From Erythrocercus mccallii (taxonomy: Eukaryota > Chordata > Aves > Passeriformes > Dicruridae), in assembly GCA_013397435.1 (NCBI GenBank), contig VZRG01000030.1, forward strand, positions 1,197,477 through 1,261,476: DNA of 64,000 nucleotides. The letters run 5' to 3'. Positions 33,055 through 45,510 of the stretch are shown one piece after another. Numbering within the stretch: the first letter of the stretch is position 1; each line of letters begins with the position of its first letter. The notes below the pieces were generated by a model. The model saw only the letters and a program-made list of their open reading frames with translations. It was not told the DNA's origin and did no database searches. Both the position numbers and the translations under genes were made by a program.

Positions 33055-33150
33055 ACCATTTCATCTCGATGGTGTTAGGCTATATACTTGAACTCAATGA
33101 TCTCAGAGCTTTTTCCAACTTAAAAGACCATGATTCTATTAAATGACCCA
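33055..33150 (+). mobile_element. CR1 LINE 3'-end fragment
   Basis: The plus strand reads GATGGTGTTAGG, then TTGAACTCAATGATCTCAGA and TTTTTCCAACTTAAAAGACC, ending ATGATTCTATTAAATGA. This follows the 3' end of a CR1 subfamily (GGACTCGATGATCTCAGAGG...TTCCAACCT...ATTCTATGA) with scattered substitutions. It is severely 5'-truncated and antisense to PDE10A. Confidence 0.7.
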
Positions 33151-35699
33151 GGTTTCTTAGGCACTCTAGGTGTAGGTAACACATTGTAGTCTCTAATGTC
33201 TATTTTAAATACTAATGTATTAACAAGTCTGTCAGTCTACAGGAATGCAGAATGATGTATTGTAACTGTTTCTTGAGGGATATAAAGATGACAACATCCT
33301 CAATTCACACATAAACCCACCAACTGGGCTTTCAGACACATAACAAGAACAGTATATACTCAATAATACCACGGGTTTTTGTGCTCTTTCCTTAGTACTA
33401 TACACTCAGTCTGCTAAAAAAAATTAAGTAATTTATCTTGAACCTTTTACTGTGGCTACAAAACCTTCTTTACTCCTCATTTCTAACAGCTAAGAGCATG
33501 CACATGAAGAATTACTCATGTTCATCTTGTCATTCTGGTGTAACTTGGCCCCATTGTTGGTTTTTCTAGTCAAAATCTAATGCTTGACAGAGACAGCAGA
33601 TTAAAATCCCAATAAAAGAAAACATGAGTAGTAGCAGCATGTCTCATAAAATAGCATCCACAACTCTTAAGTTCACCAGGATTGGATTTAAACTGCAAAC
33701 ATGTATTCATCATCATCATTTAACAAATTGTTATTTCTTCTTTTTGTATAACTGCTTGTAACTAAGCAAATGAAAATCATATACCAATTTTTCTAAAATT
33801 TCCTTGCAGAAAAGCAGAACCAGGTTTAATGATTAAAATTAAGGTTAAAGTACACATGTGGCAAGCATTCCACTAACAAACTATTTTTCTGTACGGGTGA
33901 CTGGATCTTGATCTAGTTTCTTCCACAGTGCAATCTGAAGATAAAACTGGTCCTAAAAAGGCTTCATGGGAAATAATTTAATATTCAACTGACATTAAAT
34001 GAAAGCCTTCATACTAAAGCACTTCTATGTTATTTGATGCTTGGGGGAAAGAAAAAAATTAAAGAGAAAATGGAAATTGATTGAGCTGATATTGAGTTTA
34101 ATGGCTTCTGCTGCTCACATCTGTTTCTGTTCAGTAACAGCAATAGATTTTTACTCTTGTAAAGGACAACTTAAATGTAAGACCACAAACCAAATGATAA
34201 AATTATTTGCAGATATTTGCGAAGGCTGCATCCTAAGGCCTGGATTTTTAGAAAGAATAAAACTCATCATAATAAGAAAAGATGACCAAGAAAAACAAAC
34301 TAACATAATTAACTTGGAAAATATTCATGGCCAAACCCCTTGGATTTATTATCTGTCTTAGCTGAAGTAGTTGCCCAATACTACCATGCTAAAATCTTAA
34401 AGAGCTCCAGGCAATTACATCCTGGGTTTAAACACAGGTGCTGCAGTCTGACTGTATGAAGCACACAGGGTTAGAAGAAGAAAAAGAATACCAGCAACTA
34501 CCACCACTGTTTATAAAAATTTGTTTCTTTTGCGATAAATCACAGTGTACTGGACAGGAGATTTGCAATTTTAAGCCACACAGTATGCACAAGTGTTGGA
34601 CACTTGTGAAATGAAGATGATGCACTTACATTTACTGTAGAACTACTAGCAGCTGGGTTTGGTTTGTCTTTTTTGTTGTTTTTGGAGGGGACGTTATGTG
34701 TTCACCCTTCTGAATGGTATTCATTTTTAACTGCACTTAACTCCTAGAACCTTTCCAGTTGATTTACACAAGAAAAACACCACGAGAGTTATAGCAGTTC
34801 ATTGACACAGAAAAGTTGACATACCTCTCTACCAACCCTTCCGTTTTAAGGCATGGTCAGCTAAGCGTTTTTCTGAAAGACATTTGGCCAAATAGGTCCC
34901 AAACACTCCTCCAGGGATGAGGATCCCTGAGCTTGCACAAGCAACAGACTGTCATGCTGCATTACAGCCACAACGAGGAAGTTTTCCCTAGGCCAAGTCA
35001 AGCACACTGCTTCCTGCCCTACACACCACAGGTATTGGAGATGATTCCCTTCCTCTCTGCCTTATCCAGGCATATCTTCATCCCTCAACTTGCTTTTCTT
35101 TAGACTGAGAAAAACCATTTCTTTTGTTTCTTGACCATTCTCTCTGCTCTCTACTGAACTCACTTCAGCTCCTCCAATTCTATTTTTCCCTAAAGTAAAG
35201 TGTTTAAATGAGCCATTATTCCATCTGGGGCTTCAGTAGTGGAGAAAGAGATAGGAAAAATACACTAGGGCTAGAGTTCTGTTTGTGCTACATATAAGTG
35301 TATTTTTTGATACAGGAGTGATTATTGCAGACTTATTTTTATCTTCAAATTCACTGAAAACCCTAGAATCTTTCTCAGAGTCATCAGCTGCCCTACACAG
35401 AGTCAATATGTGGAAAGCCGAGCACTCTTCCTAGCTGAATCATTGTCTGGTTTCTTCTGATCTTTTCCAAAGCCCATTTTGAAATCTAATCTGCTCCTAC
35501 TACTATCTGCAGTCCTATAGTCTTTCTTCATCCATCCATTAGTGAATATATTAAGCAAAACCAGATACCTGGATAAATATTTGTAGATTTATGCAAAAAA
35601 ACTTTCCATTCTGGTTGTAAAACACAAACAATTGGACTCGGTCTAATTTTCTAGCAATTTCTGCATTCTACCTATAGTATATATTGACGGATGCACAGA

Positions 35700-36372
35700 C
35701 TGGGGAATGGAAGGCTGGAGAGCAGTGCTGAGTAAAGGAAAACGAGCCAGCAGTGCCCTGGCAGCCAGGAGAGCCAACCCTGTCCTGGGGGCATCAGACA
35801 CAGCATCACCAGGCAGGCAAGGGAGGGGATTGTCCTGCTCTGCTCTGGAGAAGCTTCACCTCGAGTGCTGGGGGCAGTTTTGGGTGCCACAATACAAAAA
35901 AAAGATCTAAATCTGTAAGCAGGGATCCAAAGGGAGGCCAAAAGCATGATGAAGAGACTTGAGGAGCAACTGCATGCAGAGCAGCTGTGGTCACTTGCTC
36001 TGCTCAGCCTGGAGAAGACTGAGGGGAGATCTCACTGCAGCTACAACTTCCTCATGAGTAGAAGATGAAGAGTAGGCACTGCTCTCTTCTCTCTGGTGAT
36101 CAGTGACTGGACCAGAGGGAAGGGCCTGAAGTGTGTCAGGGAGGTTTAGGTTGGATGTTGGGCAAAGGTTCTTCACCCAGAGGGTGGTTGGGAACTGGAA
36201 CAGGCTCCCCAGGGAAGTGGTCACAGCACCAGCCTGACAGAATCCAAGAAGAGTTTGGACAATGTTCTCAGACACAGGGTAATTCCTGGGGTGTCCTGTG
36301 CAGACCAGAAACTGGATTTCAATGATCCTGATGAGTCCTTTCCAACTCAGAATATTCTATGATACTATATTC
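35700..36372 (+). mobile_element. CR1 LINE, 5'-truncated copy with preserved 3' end
   Basis: The plus strand follows the avian CR1 consensus as I know it: AAGGCTGGAGAGCAGTGCTG, AGCCAGCAGTGCCCTGGCAG, TCACCTCGAGTGCTGGGGGC, CAGCCTGGAGAAGACTGAGG, GAGGTTTAGGTTGGATGTTG, ACTGGAACAGGCTCCCCAGG and GATCCTGATGAGTCCTTTCC, ending in ATTCTATGATACTAT. A short internal deletion is suggested near 35740, where the GGAGAGCAGTGCTGAG segment joins GAGCCAGCAG sooner than in the consensus. The copy covers the last part of the second reading frame and the 3' UTR. It has frame breaks and cannot code for an active enzyme. It is antisense to PDE10A. CR1 of this type is the dominant avian LINE and supports a bird as the source. 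Confidence 0.92.
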
Positions 36373-38820
36373 ATCGTGAACATATTCCACAAGTCCATTT
36401 ACCTGAATATTAAATTAAACAAGACCAAAATTTCCCTAAAATACATTTTGACAGTTATTTTTCTTTCAGCTTGATAATTTTTTGACTCAAATTTAAATTC
36501 AAACACTGTAACTAAACAAGCGCCTTCTAAACAAAAGCCTTCTCTCTCCACTGAGTATCACTATTCACAGGCAAATAAGAAAGCAACAGATTTCTTCCAT
36601 TTTACACATAAAAAAACCCACATGGTCTTAGAATTGATTCAAGACTAAAGACCAAAGTTTCCTGAATTGACTTGCAGATAGAAGTATTTCACCTAGAAAC
36701 ATGTTTAAAAGACTCAAATTTCAGAGATGTCTATGCATTCAAAAACCAGAGACAGCAAGCAGTACATGTTTTTTCCTAGGCTCTTAATAACTGAAATCAC
36801 CCACCTCATAAACTCACTAGATGGCACTACATACACATCAAGCTGCAACAACTTTTGCATGATCAGAAATTCAAGAATGGCTTAATAAAATACACCCTGA
36901 AGCACAGAGTATGTGCACATATTTGTGGCCTCACATAATTATTTCTTACAATAAAACTATTGGAAACTTCTCTCTGAAGTGAGGATAATCTGTTTGTCAA
37001 CACAATTTGCAGTTTCAAGAACTAAGTAGCACAAGACCAAGTAAAAGCTGCTTTAAGTGTATCCCTGTTCAATTCGAAGTCATACATCTTTATGTAGGAA
37101 TCACGGTGTAATCATGAGGCAAATTACTCATACAAGCAAGAACTATAAACAAGAAGTATGTGAAGAATTGATTAATATTATATGTTAGGAACTCTGTAAC
37201 TGTGATAAGTGTTTTAGAAATTTTGCCTTGTAAAGATGTCAGCTTATGGGCTTAAATCCATGCCCAGCTAGCATGATACTTAGGGAATTGATCTACATGC
37301 ACAGTATCCAATATGAGGATTTCAGTAAATCCTTTAAGTCACGTTTGAAGATGATACTTAATTAAGGTCATAACAGGAGAATTATGAACTGTATATTCAT
37401 CCCCATAAGAAATAAAAAAGAAAATTGAAATTAAGTCAAGTCCTTTACTGGTGAGTTGTGAAACATTCCTGTTTGCTTTGGAAGTGTTTCTGCTCTCCAA
37501 TATATAGTATTTGTAAAATGGCTGCTATGTACCTTAAGAAAAAATAATTTTATTTGCATAACTACGCTAACCCACTGACAAAAATAATTCCTTAGATATG
37601 AATAAAGTTTAAAAATCAGAGGTAGTATGGGCACAGATCTGTTCAGATCATGACCCTGATGAGGAAGCTCTACTGTTTTTTACATTCGTTCTTTGCAATT
37701 CATTCTACCATATACATAGCACAGGCAGAACCAGATTCTGATACACTGGGCAACTTCATGGGGAAGGAAGAAGCTGGGCATGCAAGGGTTGCTTACCTGC
37801 TAGACGGCAATCATTTGAAAAGCAGAATCACCAACAGAACACTCTCAGTAAGGACTGCACTGAGTGGTAGTGTTTCCAAGCAATTTGAACACCCAGAAGG
37901 ATGCTAAAATAACTCAACTGTCCACACTGGTACCATTCTGGCACCAATTCTAAGCAATAATAGCATAAAGAAATGCACTGGAATCTATGCAAGCAAGTTC
38001 ACTCAAGTAAATATCCTGAAGGCATTCAACCTGAACTGTCAGCCAGAAGTTACTTAGTCCTTATGCTGTTTTTCAACTCTAATATAGTATTTAAACTTCA
38101 ATAGACAGAAATAAAATGGAGCCATAAGGAAACTTTATATATGGACAGATATTTTTACAAACTTAATTTTGTGCCATTAAACTCCAAAGGAATTTTTCCT
38201 AAAGCATTGTCCTTCTTTAAAGGCCAGTGTATCATATATGCTTCGCAAAAAGAAAGGGACTGGCTAATCTAGAGCTTTTCCTCAAATTAGATTAATTTTC
38301 TTTCAGTTCTAATATAATTTTCATATAAAGAAAATTCTGCCTATATTAAATATGGCACCAAAGAATGATCTACTACGCACTCTTAGTAATCCATGAAAAA
38401 AGTAATTTGCAATGATATGGTAATTTTCTCAATATTAAGAAATAATAGTACAAAGTATGTAGTTATCACTTACTGGTTTTCATTTTGCCAAAATTAAGCA
38501 TTTTTGTAAAGGGAAATTATCTTACATCCTAATTAGAAACTCACTATTTAATCCAGGCTAAAGGTAGGTAAGGATATCTCATATTGCAAAAATGTTCCTT
38601 TGATGAGACTAACACAAGTCAAAATTCTCAAATCTGGATTAATTTAAACAAGCTAGAGTATACCTACAAACTTTTAAAGCAAGAACTGGAATAGAGTTAG
38701 TCCTTGTGCTTCAGGTTCCCTTACAGAATATAGCCAGAACACACATCACTAAATATTAGAAAACTATTTGAAAGTAGTTATCTACTTGTTAATAGAATTG
38801 CTCCATTCTTATACACTCCT

Positions 38821-38885
38821 CCCCCCCCCCCCAGACTTAATTCTGAAAAAGGTGTACACACACACACACTGGATACACACACACA
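38821..38885. repeat. C12 tract followed by two (AC)n runs
   Basis: Twelve consecutive Cs (38821-38832) are followed, after about 20 bases, by ACACACACACACAC (38856-38869) and a second AC run (38875-38885). In the PDE10A transcript this becomes UG repeats followed by a G12 run. Confidence 0.9.
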
Positions 38886-38945
38886 GCTGGATAACAAGCA
38901 GATATTTTCCAAGCTAATGAACAAAAACTCCAATGCTAAATTGGA

Positions 38946-38987
38946 GGGGTAGGGTTGGGAGGATGGTGGGGAGCGGGGTGAGAGGGG
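38946..38987 (+). other. G-run cluster with G-quadruplex potential
   Basis: Within 42 bases of the plus strand there are six G runs of three or four (starting at 38946, 38952, 38957, 38968, 38975 and 38984), separated by spacers of 2 to 8 bases. This fits the usual G-quadruplex pattern of four or more runs with short loops. It is on the template strand of PDE10A, so the RNA is C-rich here while the DNA template could fold during transcription. Confidence 0.75.
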
Positions 38988-39625
38988 AAGGATTTTGCCA
39001 GATTTGCAAAATTCAAATCACCGATCTAGCACCAATATATTAAGCCACCAAAAGCAGATACTATTCCTCAACACATGGCCATAGATACTCAGCAAATACT
39101 TTGTCCAGGCTAATCAAAAGAGTTTGATTTATTTTTTAAATTTCACCTTAAAGAATTAGCTCATTCCTGCTTTTGCTATGCAGAATCTTTTTGTTCCCAT
39201 TTTAAAAAGACATTTAATAAAAATAAATAAAACCACATTGCCAGTGTTTGCTGGGCAAATGGCTAATCTCACTTGGATACATTCTTTAAATTAAATATGC
39301 AAGAGACAAGAGCTATCCAAATTAATTTCCAATGAAAATTTCTTATAAGAAGTAGGCTAATGCATTACCATTTAGTTACAAGACAACAAACATGAGTTTG
39401 GCCCAAAGCCCACTAAAGTGAATGGAAAATCTCACACTAGCTTCAAAGGATCAGGGATCAGTCCCTACAATAACTACATGAAGAACATTCCATTTTGGGA
39501 GATGCAGCTACATAGTAGTGGTTAATAAAGTCAGCGTGGTTTTTTAATGTTTGGAGCTTTTTTCAGGAAAGAGTTGTACTGGAATACTGGGAAGCAAATA
39601 GATTCATCTGCCTAACACGTTATTT

Positions 39626-39641
39626 AAAAAAAAAAAAAAAA
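39626..39641. repeat. A16 homopolymer
   Basis: Sixteen consecutive As are followed by GGGAAAAG. No retrocopy body is recognisable upstream of it, so it is listed only as a simple repeat. Confidence 0.85.
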
Positions 39642-41060
39642 GGGAAAAGCAGAAGGTCATATAGTACCCAGGACCTAGGGGTATCCAGAAGGCTGTGAGT
39701 AATCCCATATTATGCCACACTAATCTAACAGGAAAAACCTCACCATAGCAAGAGTTCTTTGTCTTACGCCATAAAGTTAATTTTACCATAATCTTTTACA
39801 AAGCATTTAGAGATGAGCATGCTCAGCTGGCCGGCATTCATTGCCACTAAAGCTGTGCATTTGGGATGGAAGCTGAACTTCTTGCGGGTTCCTGCCTCTG
39901 GCAGCAGGAGGGAGCTTTTCAGTGTCTGTGTGCATCACACCCTATCCATGACAATGAATGCTGTCACCCAGTAATGAGAACCAAAGATTGCATTCATAAA
40001 GGATGAACAACAGTTTCTTAAATTATATCTCTTGGTGAAAGTGTTATTTAAAAATATATGCTATTTATTATGCTTATTTATGCTTAACAGTAGTCATTGA
40101 GAGAAAACAGAATTTTTGAAGGATTAAGTGGGTTATCTTTAGTATATGAAACAGTCATACCACAAAAAAATTAAAAACCTCATTTCCATGTCTCATAGGA
40201 AATTTCTGCATGGGCCTTCTTCCACATCAAGTTACTTGAAGGTTTGTACATCTTCAATTTTGTTTCCACTATTTCAAAAATGGAATTTTAACCCATTTTT
40301 TCTGAATTCAAATATTGCACAAAGAGCAAAGGAAATTGGCTAATGGACTATACAAGAATAAACTACTAAAATTGGCTGTGTAAAGCAAGGAAAACAACAA
40401 TGAGAAAAAATATTTTCCTCTCCAGTCACTGCTTGTTTCTTGAACCAGTGAAAGACATAAATTTTCTGACAAATTGTGATTTTTAATTTGAGGGAACTGA
40501 CTAAAGTACTAGACTGCATTTCCTTTTTGATAGCCATTTGAAATAACTACAAAGTCTTGTATCATGATAACTGTACAAATTAAACTGGATAGAAAAAGAT
40601 GTAAGGTATGCTAACATTCAAATAACAAAAGAATAAATATTGGACTCACTGTTATTTGAATTATTACATCAGAAACTAATTCAATTAACAAATTTTACAT
40701 TTATCACTTATCTTATACCAACCAGAATCTACATCTGAAATTTACACTACTTCACTATCAACTTGCAGACGAAAATTAACATTAAAAAAAATCAGGGAGA
40801 TAACTAGATGCAAAAAAAGACTATGCAGACAGTAAATCCAAGTTAAGTTTTCTGTTTCTTAAAGACAATTAATAATAGGGCTAAATCACAAGTTAAGTTC
40901 TCAGAGTCAGAGAAACAATAGCATAACTGCAAATGTTAAAAAAAAAATAAAAGACCAAAGATCTAAATTCAGAGAATCTTTTTTTCATTACCACCATTAT
41001 ATATTTTAAAAAATACTTGTGAATGTACAGAAAAACAGCATTTTAACCCAATATACTTAC

Positions 41061-41110
41061 ATTATTACATTCTCCCAGGAAATACAGTGCAAATCCATCA
41101 GCTTTTGTAG
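41061..41110 (-). CDS. PDE10A: PDE10A small exon (50 bp), first strand of GAF-A
   Basis: With the G carried over from the upstream exon, 17 codons read ATKADGFALYFLGECNN, identical to human at about 106-122. The acceptor is GCTTTGGCAG and the donor GTAAGT. The exon is too short for frame-based detection; it is fixed by the split Ala codon on one side and by CNN-SLC continuity on the other. Confidence 0.97.
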
Positions 41111-41732
41111 CTGCCAAAGCAATAACAAAAGAAATAACTGTACTCATAGGGACAAATTGAACTTATACAACATCTTTGAGGTGAAACCACAGATTCAATT
41201 TCACTTAGGATAAACATCTACCATTCTAAATGTTAAGATCTTAAAAGTGTCCCCTAAAAATTCCAAGAGTCTACAAAGTTAAGAGGGACCACAGAGTTCT
41301 TGCTTTCTTCATTGACATTTATTGCATTCTAAAAGATAAACAGAAACAACTTCTTTATACATCTACACTCCAAGACCTACTGTCTGTAAATGCAAGTTAA
41401 TTCACACAACTGAAGTAACATAAAGTGTACTTACAATATAATTTGTCAGATACCATTACAATTTCTCCGAGTAAAATAAATGCCAATTGTAAATATTAAG
41501 CTACATTTGTCCTTGTCTTAAGAGAGAAAATCATGGGAAAATGAGGAGTTACAAATACTGCTGTAAAAATTTGTTTCCAAACAAACTGTTTCTATTTTTT
41601 GCACCTAGCCCATATTAAAAATACTGACACTCACCAGAAAGTTTATACATTTTAGATTTCTACCAGATTCAGACTGTGATGTGAAAGAGGGTAAAGCCAA
41701 GTAACTTAAATGCTCAAAAGTTTAGAGTCAAC

Positions 41733-41770
41733 CAACCATAACTTACCCTCATAACCATAAATTACCCTCA
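41733..41770. repeat. Imperfect ~19-bp tandem duplication
   Basis: ACCATAACTTACCCTCAT is followed directly by AACCATAAATTACCCTCA, two near-identical units with about two differences. Confidence 0.75.
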
Positions 41771-42373
41771 AAATCAGAACAGTATATAGCATAAAATATT
41801 TTTCAGCCTGCTTTACACAAAGACTTGGATCATGTGTCTGTCTTTCCAAAAGCTAATAAACATTCTAGCCAGTAAAAGGCATATCTGGTACCTATTGTTT
41901 TATGAATGAACTCAAGAATCCTTTTAGTACATTTCGGGGGAATAATTTTACTTGAGTGCAATCAAATCAAATAGCTTTCATAATTTCTGTGACAAAAGAA
42001 AAAAGTTCCACTGTGTAGTTACTTGCTCGTTGTCAACTGTGAGGCACTGGTAAGATTTGAGGGCACAGTAATTTGCATTCAGGTTTTAAACTCTTCAGCT
42101 GTAGTACCTAAGTACATTGATCTACAAGGCAAATGAGGACTATAAAGGAAGTAATATACTAAAAATGCTCCTGTCTTCTTTACAAAAGAAAAATGAAATA
42201 ATTATAAAACATAAGCACTCTTTATTGTCAAGTCTCATTTGTTGTGCATTAACAAACTTGATTTGCTGTGAGTTGGACATCAATACCCAAATAACAGCTT
42301 AAGCAAAATCAGCAGAGAAAAGGTTTTTTTAAAATATCATAAATATATATCTACCAGGACTATTACTCATCAT

Positions 42374-42404
42374 TACAAAATGATGAAGGTACAAAATGAT
42401 GAAG
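42374..42404. repeat. 15-bp direct repeat, period 16
   Basis: TACAAAATGATGAAG occurs twice, separated by one base. Confidence 0.9.
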
Positions 42405-43023
42405 TAGCTGGGACAGTAAAACCTTTCTAAACAGCTGACTGAAATCTACTGTGACACTTCCTATTGAAGTCTGAGTACACCCATTCTGGGTAAAAATAAG
42501 CCAAATTACACTTATATTGTTATTGAGAGTGTTTTGTTTGTTTTCAATTTTTAACTTTTGACCATATGTAGTATTTTCTTACCACAAAAGGTACTTAGAT
42601 AGAAAAAAAAGTTAAACAACTGAGTTTAATTTGAGATCACACAAAAGATATTACTTCTTCCAGTGACATGTCAATCATTTCAAAAGGAGTTTAAGTATGC
42701 AGTGATACTGCTGATAGATTTTTTCTTTACTTTCACTATTGAAATTGTAACACCATCACAACCAGAATAGTCAATTCTTTGGTTCATTTAACATGAGACT
42801 CTAATATTGCAATTAGATATGCAACTCTCTCCAAAGATGAAATTCACTTAAGTGCAGCTAGGGATTCACTGAGGGACAGAAGGTGAAGTAAGTTCACACT
42901 GAGAACATCCAATGGGTACACTGTTATCCCTCAATACCTGTCTTTATTAATTAAACCACATAAGAAATGTGGTGTGCACTGACGCTGAGTAACAGCTCAG
43001 AGACATCTGATTCTCCTTCTTAC

Positions 43024-43144
43024 CTATTTTAATGATGCTGCTCAGCTCATACAGAAGCAGTTGGTTATCTCCTCCTGTATCCAGGCGCTGCTCTATGTAG
43101 CTATTTAATTCGTACACCACGCCTTGCATATTCGTATCCTGGTA
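43024..43144 (-). CDS. PDE10A: PDE10A exon, helix leading into GAF-A (NMQGVVYELNSYIEQ)
   Basis: The exon is 121 bases: 40 codons plus G of a split Ala. It reads YQDTNMQGVVYELNSYIEQR, then LDTGGDNQLLLYELSSIIKI, identical to human at about 66-105. It forms the N-terminal helix of GAF-A. The acceptor is CCCTAG and the donor GTAAGA. The Met in NMQG is internal in known isoforms, though it could serve as a start in a transcript beginning in the upstream intron. Confidence 0.98.
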
Positions 43145-45119
43145 CTAGGGAAAAAAATGTGAGAAGAACATTTTAGAAAAACTGAGATGCATTCTGCAGA
43201 TTTTAAACATACAAAATCTTTAAAACCAAGATGTTAAGATTTCAATACTGAGCCAAGCAGAACTGTCCTAATCCAGCTGCCTGAAGAACAAGGTCACTGC
43301 TAAACAAGAGGCACAGCACTCCACAATCTCTGTTCAAAGCACACTGAGAACATCACTGAACAATTAATAATTGCCTAATCTGAGCCAGGGTCATGGACAA
43401 TGTCTAAAGAAAATGAAAGAGATGACAATTATCAAGTAAGTAGACTTCAATTCCTTCTTTTGAAGTTCCTAGTCCACCAGGAAAGGACGCAAGCAACTGC
43501 CTTAACTAGCAACTTCCACCTCAGATTCATGTGCCAAACGATAGAACTGTGCCAAGCACCACAGCTTTCAGGTGGTGGTAGCTCAGGAAGCTCAGCCTTT
43601 CAAATACAGAAGCAATTAACACCAACCAGGTGAAGGACAAAAATCACGAGTCAAAATCATGCCAGCCACTGTGGCTTCGCAGGCATTTGTTTCAACTGAT
43701 GATGGCAGACACAAATCAAATCTGTTGGCAGATTACAAATCAGTTAGGATATTTAGATGGGAGCCATGGGGTGCTGATTGCTGGTATGATGGAACAGCAT
43801 GACATGGTTAAAATCTCACAGGAAAGGAGATGCAGACTCCCTTCAGGGGCCCAGCTGCATTTGTTTATCCATTTCCCAAGTTCTGAAGGCCTGATAAAAA
43901 CAGCACTAAATGTGTATATGTAGCATGACAGCATCAAAAACAGTAATTTCACAGAAAGCAATACTTGGCACTAAGTAAAGATTCATCACCCTGCCCAAAA
44001 CTGGTAATGTGGTAATCGAAGGAAGTAATATGGACAATTTCTTACTGAAGTCCATGATGCAGTAAATTACATTGCTTAAACTAAAAATTAAGCTGGTGAT
44101 ATTTAGACAAATTAATGTTGCTTGAAAGACTAAGGCTTACTCTTCTGCTCATTCATACCTCAGAGCCAAGTTTAATATAGATCAGACTAATATAAACTAC
44201 TATGGAAGATATCAGAAATGTTCGGAGTATCACAGTCTAGCCCACTACCAGTCCAATGTTTATGTGCATGTAGGTAACTGCTCAATATCTTTCTAAATCT
44301 TCTCTGTCTGTAAATGTGGGTAAACCTCTACATGTGACACTTACTGATGGATTAAGCACATAACTTACACTATATATTTCATTATATGACTTTTAATGCC
44401 TCTATTTTCATGCATACAACACACTACGTCATGAATAGAGAGCATGTAAAGATATATACTTAGGATACATTTTGATGCTTCATCTCAAAAAACCGCAAAA
44501 AGCTCCACAAACAAAAAAATCTGAAGTGCTTCCTGGATGATATCAATTCCCAGTTTCTTTAAATTCAGCAGATCTTAATCTTGACTTCAAAGTGCCTCCT
44601 GAGAATATACAATCTTTGCCATGACCTCTTCTTAATCTATTGATCTATTGCTCCACACAGACATATTAGAACATTTGAGTTCTAGGCTGTCCAAATATTC
44701 TCAATGTATAACAAACCTGTCACTTCATCATCCTTTCTGTAAAATGATGTGATGATTATACATTTTGACAACGAGGTAAGGTCACACTGCATAAATGCAT
44801 AAACTGCTGCAAGTCTTGAGTTTGCAATACAGCATGCCACCACCAATATTAGCACCATATGGCAGCTGGCAAGCTTCCACTGGCTGCCCTCTGTTGTGTC
44901 CCACATTTACTCCTGTATCGTTATTATTCAAAGGGAGAAAACAATAGCATAGTTTCGTGCAAGTGGAGCTTTTCTACTTACAGTCTGTAGCCATAAGTAG
45001 CCATAAAGCAGGAAAATAGTGAACAATAGTCTACACTATTCAGACATGTTAACCCCAATCTGCAAAAGTATGTGTAGCCACATACCCTAAAGCAACAACA
45101 GCTAATCAAGCACACATGC

Positions 45120-45510
45120 ACAACGCCTTTATCATGTGGAAAAACGCCTTCTCAGAACTTGGAAATGAATACACATCTTTTCGCCTGTGACGCACAGTCA
45201 AATCTTCAAAGGTTAAAGCTCATATGTTAAGAGAACGCATCATCCAAATGACCCCACTGGCATAACAGCCATGGCAGAGTAACTGCTTCCCCTCTAATCA
45301 AGCAGCAGTTCAACATGCACAGTAATTATGTAATAGCTCTGTGCCCTTTATCCTCACCTCTGCCACATATGTGTGCAAATGTTTGGTAAGCAGAGCAAAC
45401 CGAAAAGACGGCAGCCGCGTAATGCTCGCCATTGCTACGTGGTGCACTTCTGGCACTGACCATCTGCGCACCCACAACTGGCCAGACGAACACAGCTTGT
45501 CCAGATTCAC
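45120..45510 (-). promoter_or_regulatory. CpG-dense patch; candidate alternative PDE10A promoter and first exon
   Basis: About a dozen CpG dinucleotides fall in under 400 bases, while most surrounding intron kilobases have only a few. On the gene's strand an ATG at 45432 in good context (GCAATGG) opens 25 codons beginning MASITRLPSFRFALLTK. They run to GCAGAG followed by the donor GTGAGG at 45357, ending on a codon boundary. The next known exon (43144) starts at phase 0, so splicing would join in frame to YQDTNMQG. I know of no described PDE10A isoform with this N terminus. The call is inference: no transcript evidence is available, and the patch may be chance or a mobile-element relic. Confidence 0.25.

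Larger units (their letters stand above)
28611..41060 (-). other. PDE10A: PDE10A intron (12450 bp, largest complete intron)
   Basis: The intron runs from donor GTAAGT at 41060 to the acceptor next to 28610. It holds a CR1 3'-end fragment (33055-33150), a longer CR1 copy (about 35700-36372), a 12-base C tract with (AC)n runs (38821-38885), a G-run cluster (38946-38987) and a 16-base A tract (39626-39641). The rest is AT-rich and unassigned. A block at 34850-35000 faintly resembles antisense CR1, but not enough to call. Confidence 0.8.
41111..43023 (-). other. PDE10A: PDE10A intron (1913 bp)
   Basis: The intron is AT-rich. It contains two short tandem duplications (41733-41770 and 42374-42404), listed separately. 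No transposon was recognised. Confidence 0.8.

Noticed and set aside
34850..35000. Segment with CTCCAGGGATGAGGATCC resembling antisense CR1
   Set aside because: Only one short phrase matches; the flanks do not align with the consensus as I know it.
35672..36325. Several overlapping open frames on both strands
   Set aside because: They lie inside the CR1 copy and are accidental or decayed frames of the retrotransposon, not host genes.
45310..45510. 66-codon minus-strand frame starting at 45510
   Set aside because: The first codon is GTG, not ATG, so it is not a normal eukaryotic start. Only the internal ATG at 45432 was kept, as part of a low-confidence candidate exon.
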